In this document: piece by piece, positions 14,919 to 16,309 of the stretch
Numbering within the stretch: position 1 is the first letter of the stretch
How the letters are laid out: every line of letters starts with the position of its first letter
NCBI GenBank assembly: GCA_029051965.1
Contig: JAIDJZ010000282.1
Location: 1 to 16,309 of the forward strand
Origin: Paramuribaculum sp.
GTDB taxonomy: Bacteria > Bacteroidota > Bacteroidia > Bacteroidales > Muribaculaceae
Direction of reading: 5' to 3'
DNA length: 16,309 bases
Notes under the pieces: generated by a model
The model's database searches: none
Told to the model about the DNA's origin: nothing
What the model saw: the letters and a program-made list of their open reading frames with translations, nothing else
Program-made: the position numbers and the translations under genes

Positions 14919-15254
14919 TTAAGCGTTGCCGCCCATGATGAAGGGGTTGGGCAGTTCGCCGTTGCCACCCTGGGGAGCTGCTTTGGGAAGTTTGCGTTCG
15001 ATTTCGCCGAAAGTTGCTTCGTATTTCTTCACGTTGTCGTTGAGAGCCATGAGGAGGTTTTTGGCGTTTTCGGGAGTCATGATGATGCGTGACTGAACCT
15101 TTGCCTGCGGCATGTTGGGAGCGACAGTGATGAAGTCGATGAAGAATTCAGCGGGTCCGTGAGTGAGAACGGCGAGGTTAGAGTAGATTCCTTTTGCAAC
15201 TTCGGGAGTGAGTTCGATTTTGAGTTCGGTCGGAGCGTTTTTCTTATTTTCCAT
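14919..15254 (-). CDS. DUF3467 domain-containing protein
   Basis: This is a 111-residue soluble protein of the DUF3467 family, common in Bacteroidetes and of unknown function. The core spans about 8-85: ELKIELTPEVAKGIYSNLAV (10-29), an HGPAEFFIDFITVAPNMPQA stretch (32-51), and RIIMTPENAKNLLMALNDNV (56-75). It reads as two alpha-beta halves ('TPE-x-A-K' occurs in both), which suggests an internal repeat. A low-complexity tail follows. There is no signal peptide or membrane segment. It lies 34 bp downstream of a NigD-like lipoprotein gene and 119 bp upstream of cysS, all on the same strand. I recognise the family but cannot assign an activity. Confidence 0.85.
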   Translation of the reverse strand: MENKKNAPTELKIELTPEVAKGIYSNLAVLTHGPAEFFIDFITVAPNMPQAKVQSRIIMTPENAKNLLMALNDNVKKYEATFGEIERKLPKAAPQGGNGELPNPFIMGGNA

Positions 15255-15288
15255 TTTGTTTGTTTTTTATTGGGTTAATTGGATTGAT

Positions 15289-15957
15289 TTATATTTCAGA
15301 GGTTTTGAATGTGTAGACGTAGTCTGAGCTCTGGTGGTTGTTGATGTGGAGGCGGATTTCCTTCTTCGTACGGCGGAGCGACTGGATGTTGATCGAGACG
15401 GCTCCGGTAGTGCCGATTGATTCGGTTTTCTCAGCTTCTGTGATCAGGTAGAGTTCGGCAATGTCGTCGGTCGAAGTCTGGGTGTTGAGAAGGCATTTCC
15501 ATGTGCGGGTTTCGGCTCTTTCGATCGATGCGGCGATGTTGATATAGTCGCCGATCGGATAGATCGATGTGATGGAAAATGCTTTGTAGTCGAGCTTGCA
15601 GTCGGATGCAGGTGCGTCGTCGGGGGTGACTGTCGAGACGGGATAGACGCTTGCGAGGGATATTTTGACCGGCAGGTTGGTGTCGACAGGATAGTTCATG
15701 AGGTAGTTGAGATAGACGCGGCTTCCGACGGGATATTTTTCCGGGTCGAGAATCGAGGAGTCGGTTGTGTAGAGCGTTACGAGTCCTCCGGTTGAGGTTT
15801 CAACCTGGAAGTTGGCGCCGCCGGTTGTGTAGCCGGTGAGAACGGCGAAGTCGGATGCGGTGGTAGTGCCTGAGGGTTCGTCGTTGCTGAGGCATGAAGC
15901 GAGGCTGAATGTCATCACGAGGATGAGGAGTCGGGATAGAATCTGACTGGTTTTCAT
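15289..15957 (-). CDS. NigD-like lipoprotein
   Basis: The 222-residue protein begins with a lipoprotein signal: a basic start, a hydrophobic core at 10-18 and the lipobox LASC at 19-22, so Cys22 is the likely lipidated residue. The following LSNDEP resembles the acidic signal that sends Bacteroidetes lipoproteins to the cell surface. The mature part has an N-terminal beta-rich domain (about 35-110, including YPVGSRVYLNYLMNY at 75-89) and a C-terminal beta domain with INIAASIERAETRTWKCLLN and a late SINIQSLRRTKKEI strand. This layout fits the NigD-like family (NigD N- and C-terminal domains), whose function is unknown. The upstream partial gene shows the same C-terminal pattern and is a probable paralogue 64 bp away. 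No consensus promoter is seen between them. Confidence 0.8.
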   Translation of the reverse strand: MKTSQILSRLLILVMTFSLASCLSNDEPSGTTTASDFAVLTGYTTGGANFQVETSTGGLVTLYTTDSSILDPEKYPVGSRVYLNYLMNYPVDTNLPVKISLASVYPVSTVTPDDAPASDCKLDYKAFSITSIYPIGDYINIAASIERAETRTWKCLLNTQTSTDDIAELYLITEAEKTESIGTTGAVSINIQSLRRTKKEIRLHINNHQSSDYVYTFKTSEI

Positions 15958-16021
15958 TGTCTGGTCAATGTTTTTCTATTTTGGGGATTTTGTGAATGAG
16001 GATTCGTCGACGGGGTTTTTA

Positions 16022-16309
16022 TCAGAGGGAGAAACTGAAGGCTGACTGTCCGGCCTGGACGGCGAGGTTGACGGTCATTGTGCGGAATGAGGTCGTTTCG
16101 CGGAGCGAGGTAATGTCGATCGAGATGGGGTAGAGTTGTGTTTCGGGGTCGTTTTCCGAAGTCGAGTCGTCGATGATCTCGCTGGTCAGGTAGAGCTGGA
16201 GGTTGTCGGTGTCGGTTGCTGTCTTGTCGTAGCGGCAGATGAATTCGCGCTCTCTGGCGTAGGGGAGCCGGATCAGGAAGTTGATGAAGTTGCCTCCGCG
16301 ATAGTGCTG
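16022..16309 (-). CDS. NigD-like protein, C-terminal part (cut by window edge)
   Basis: Reading the minus strand from the right edge gives 95 codons without a stop, ending at a TGA at 16024-16022. The start of the gene lies beyond the window. The readable part contains YRGGNFINFLIRLPYARERE, then LQLYLTSEIIDDSTSENDPE, and IDITSLRETTSFRTMTVNLA near the end. The order (a G-x-[F/Y]-I-N strand, an LYL strand, then an acidic linker and an I-x-[I/L]-x-S-L-R strand) parallels the C-terminal domain of the neighbouring lipoprotein. Both are therefore most likely members of the same NigD-like family arising by tandem duplication. Any signal peptide and lipobox would lie outside the window. The translation was made by hand from the sequence. 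Confidence 0.72.
   Translation of the reverse strand, partial: QHYRGGNFINFLIRLPYAREREFICRYDKTATDTDNLQLYLTSEIIDDSTSENDPETQLYPISIDITSLRETTSFRTMTVNLAVQAGQSAFSFSL

Overview
The window looks like a chromosomal segment of a Bacteroidota gut bacterium, most likely order Bacteroidales (Muribaculaceae or Prevotellaceae-like). The evidence is the gene families present (GT-C DUF2723 protein, NigD-like lipoproteins, DUF3467, a CBS-less relative of the nadK-linked regulator), Bacteroidetes-type -7 boxes (TAnnTTTG) upstream of several genes, no clear Shine-Dalgarno sequences, and a lipobox followed by an acidic stretch. This assignment is inferred from family composition; no database search was run.

Layout, left to right. 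(1) Positions 1-4324, minus strand: an operon-like run of a large DUF2723 GT-C membrane protein, a NodB-type polysaccharide deacetylase 2 bp downstream, then queG, which overlaps the deacetylase and is cut by the left edge. A -7 box at 4393-4400 would drive it. (2) Positions 4325-4897, no gene: two nearly identical 198-bp tandem units plus a partial third, each able to fold on itself, whose last copy runs into the 3' end of the next gene. (3) Positions 4898-7009, minus: a secreted glycoside hydrolase of the alpha-galactosidase superfamily with its own promoter. (4) Positions 7164-9211, minus: a small ACT-like protein, NAD kinase and a YgjP/DUF45 metallo-hydrolase in one operon. (5) Positions 9212-9458: divergent promoter region. 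(6) Positions 9459-12361, plus: pdxJ (vitamin B6 synthesis), then exbB, exbD and a TonB-like transducer forming a proton-motive-force-driven energiser of outer-membrane transport. (7) Positions 12362-16309, minus: a DMT transporter, cysS, a DUF3467 protein and two NigD-like lipoproteins in tandem, the outermost cut by the right edge.

Most genes are ordinary core or envelope functions: cofactor synthesis (NADP, PLP), tRNA charging and modification, and envelope energy and glycan chemistry. I see no defence system, CRISPR array, transposase, rRNA or tRNA. The least explained structure is the fold-back tandem repeat at 4422-4918. Secondary points are the CBS-less ACT-like protein beside nadK and the zero-gap convergent stop codons of the TonB-like and DMT genes.
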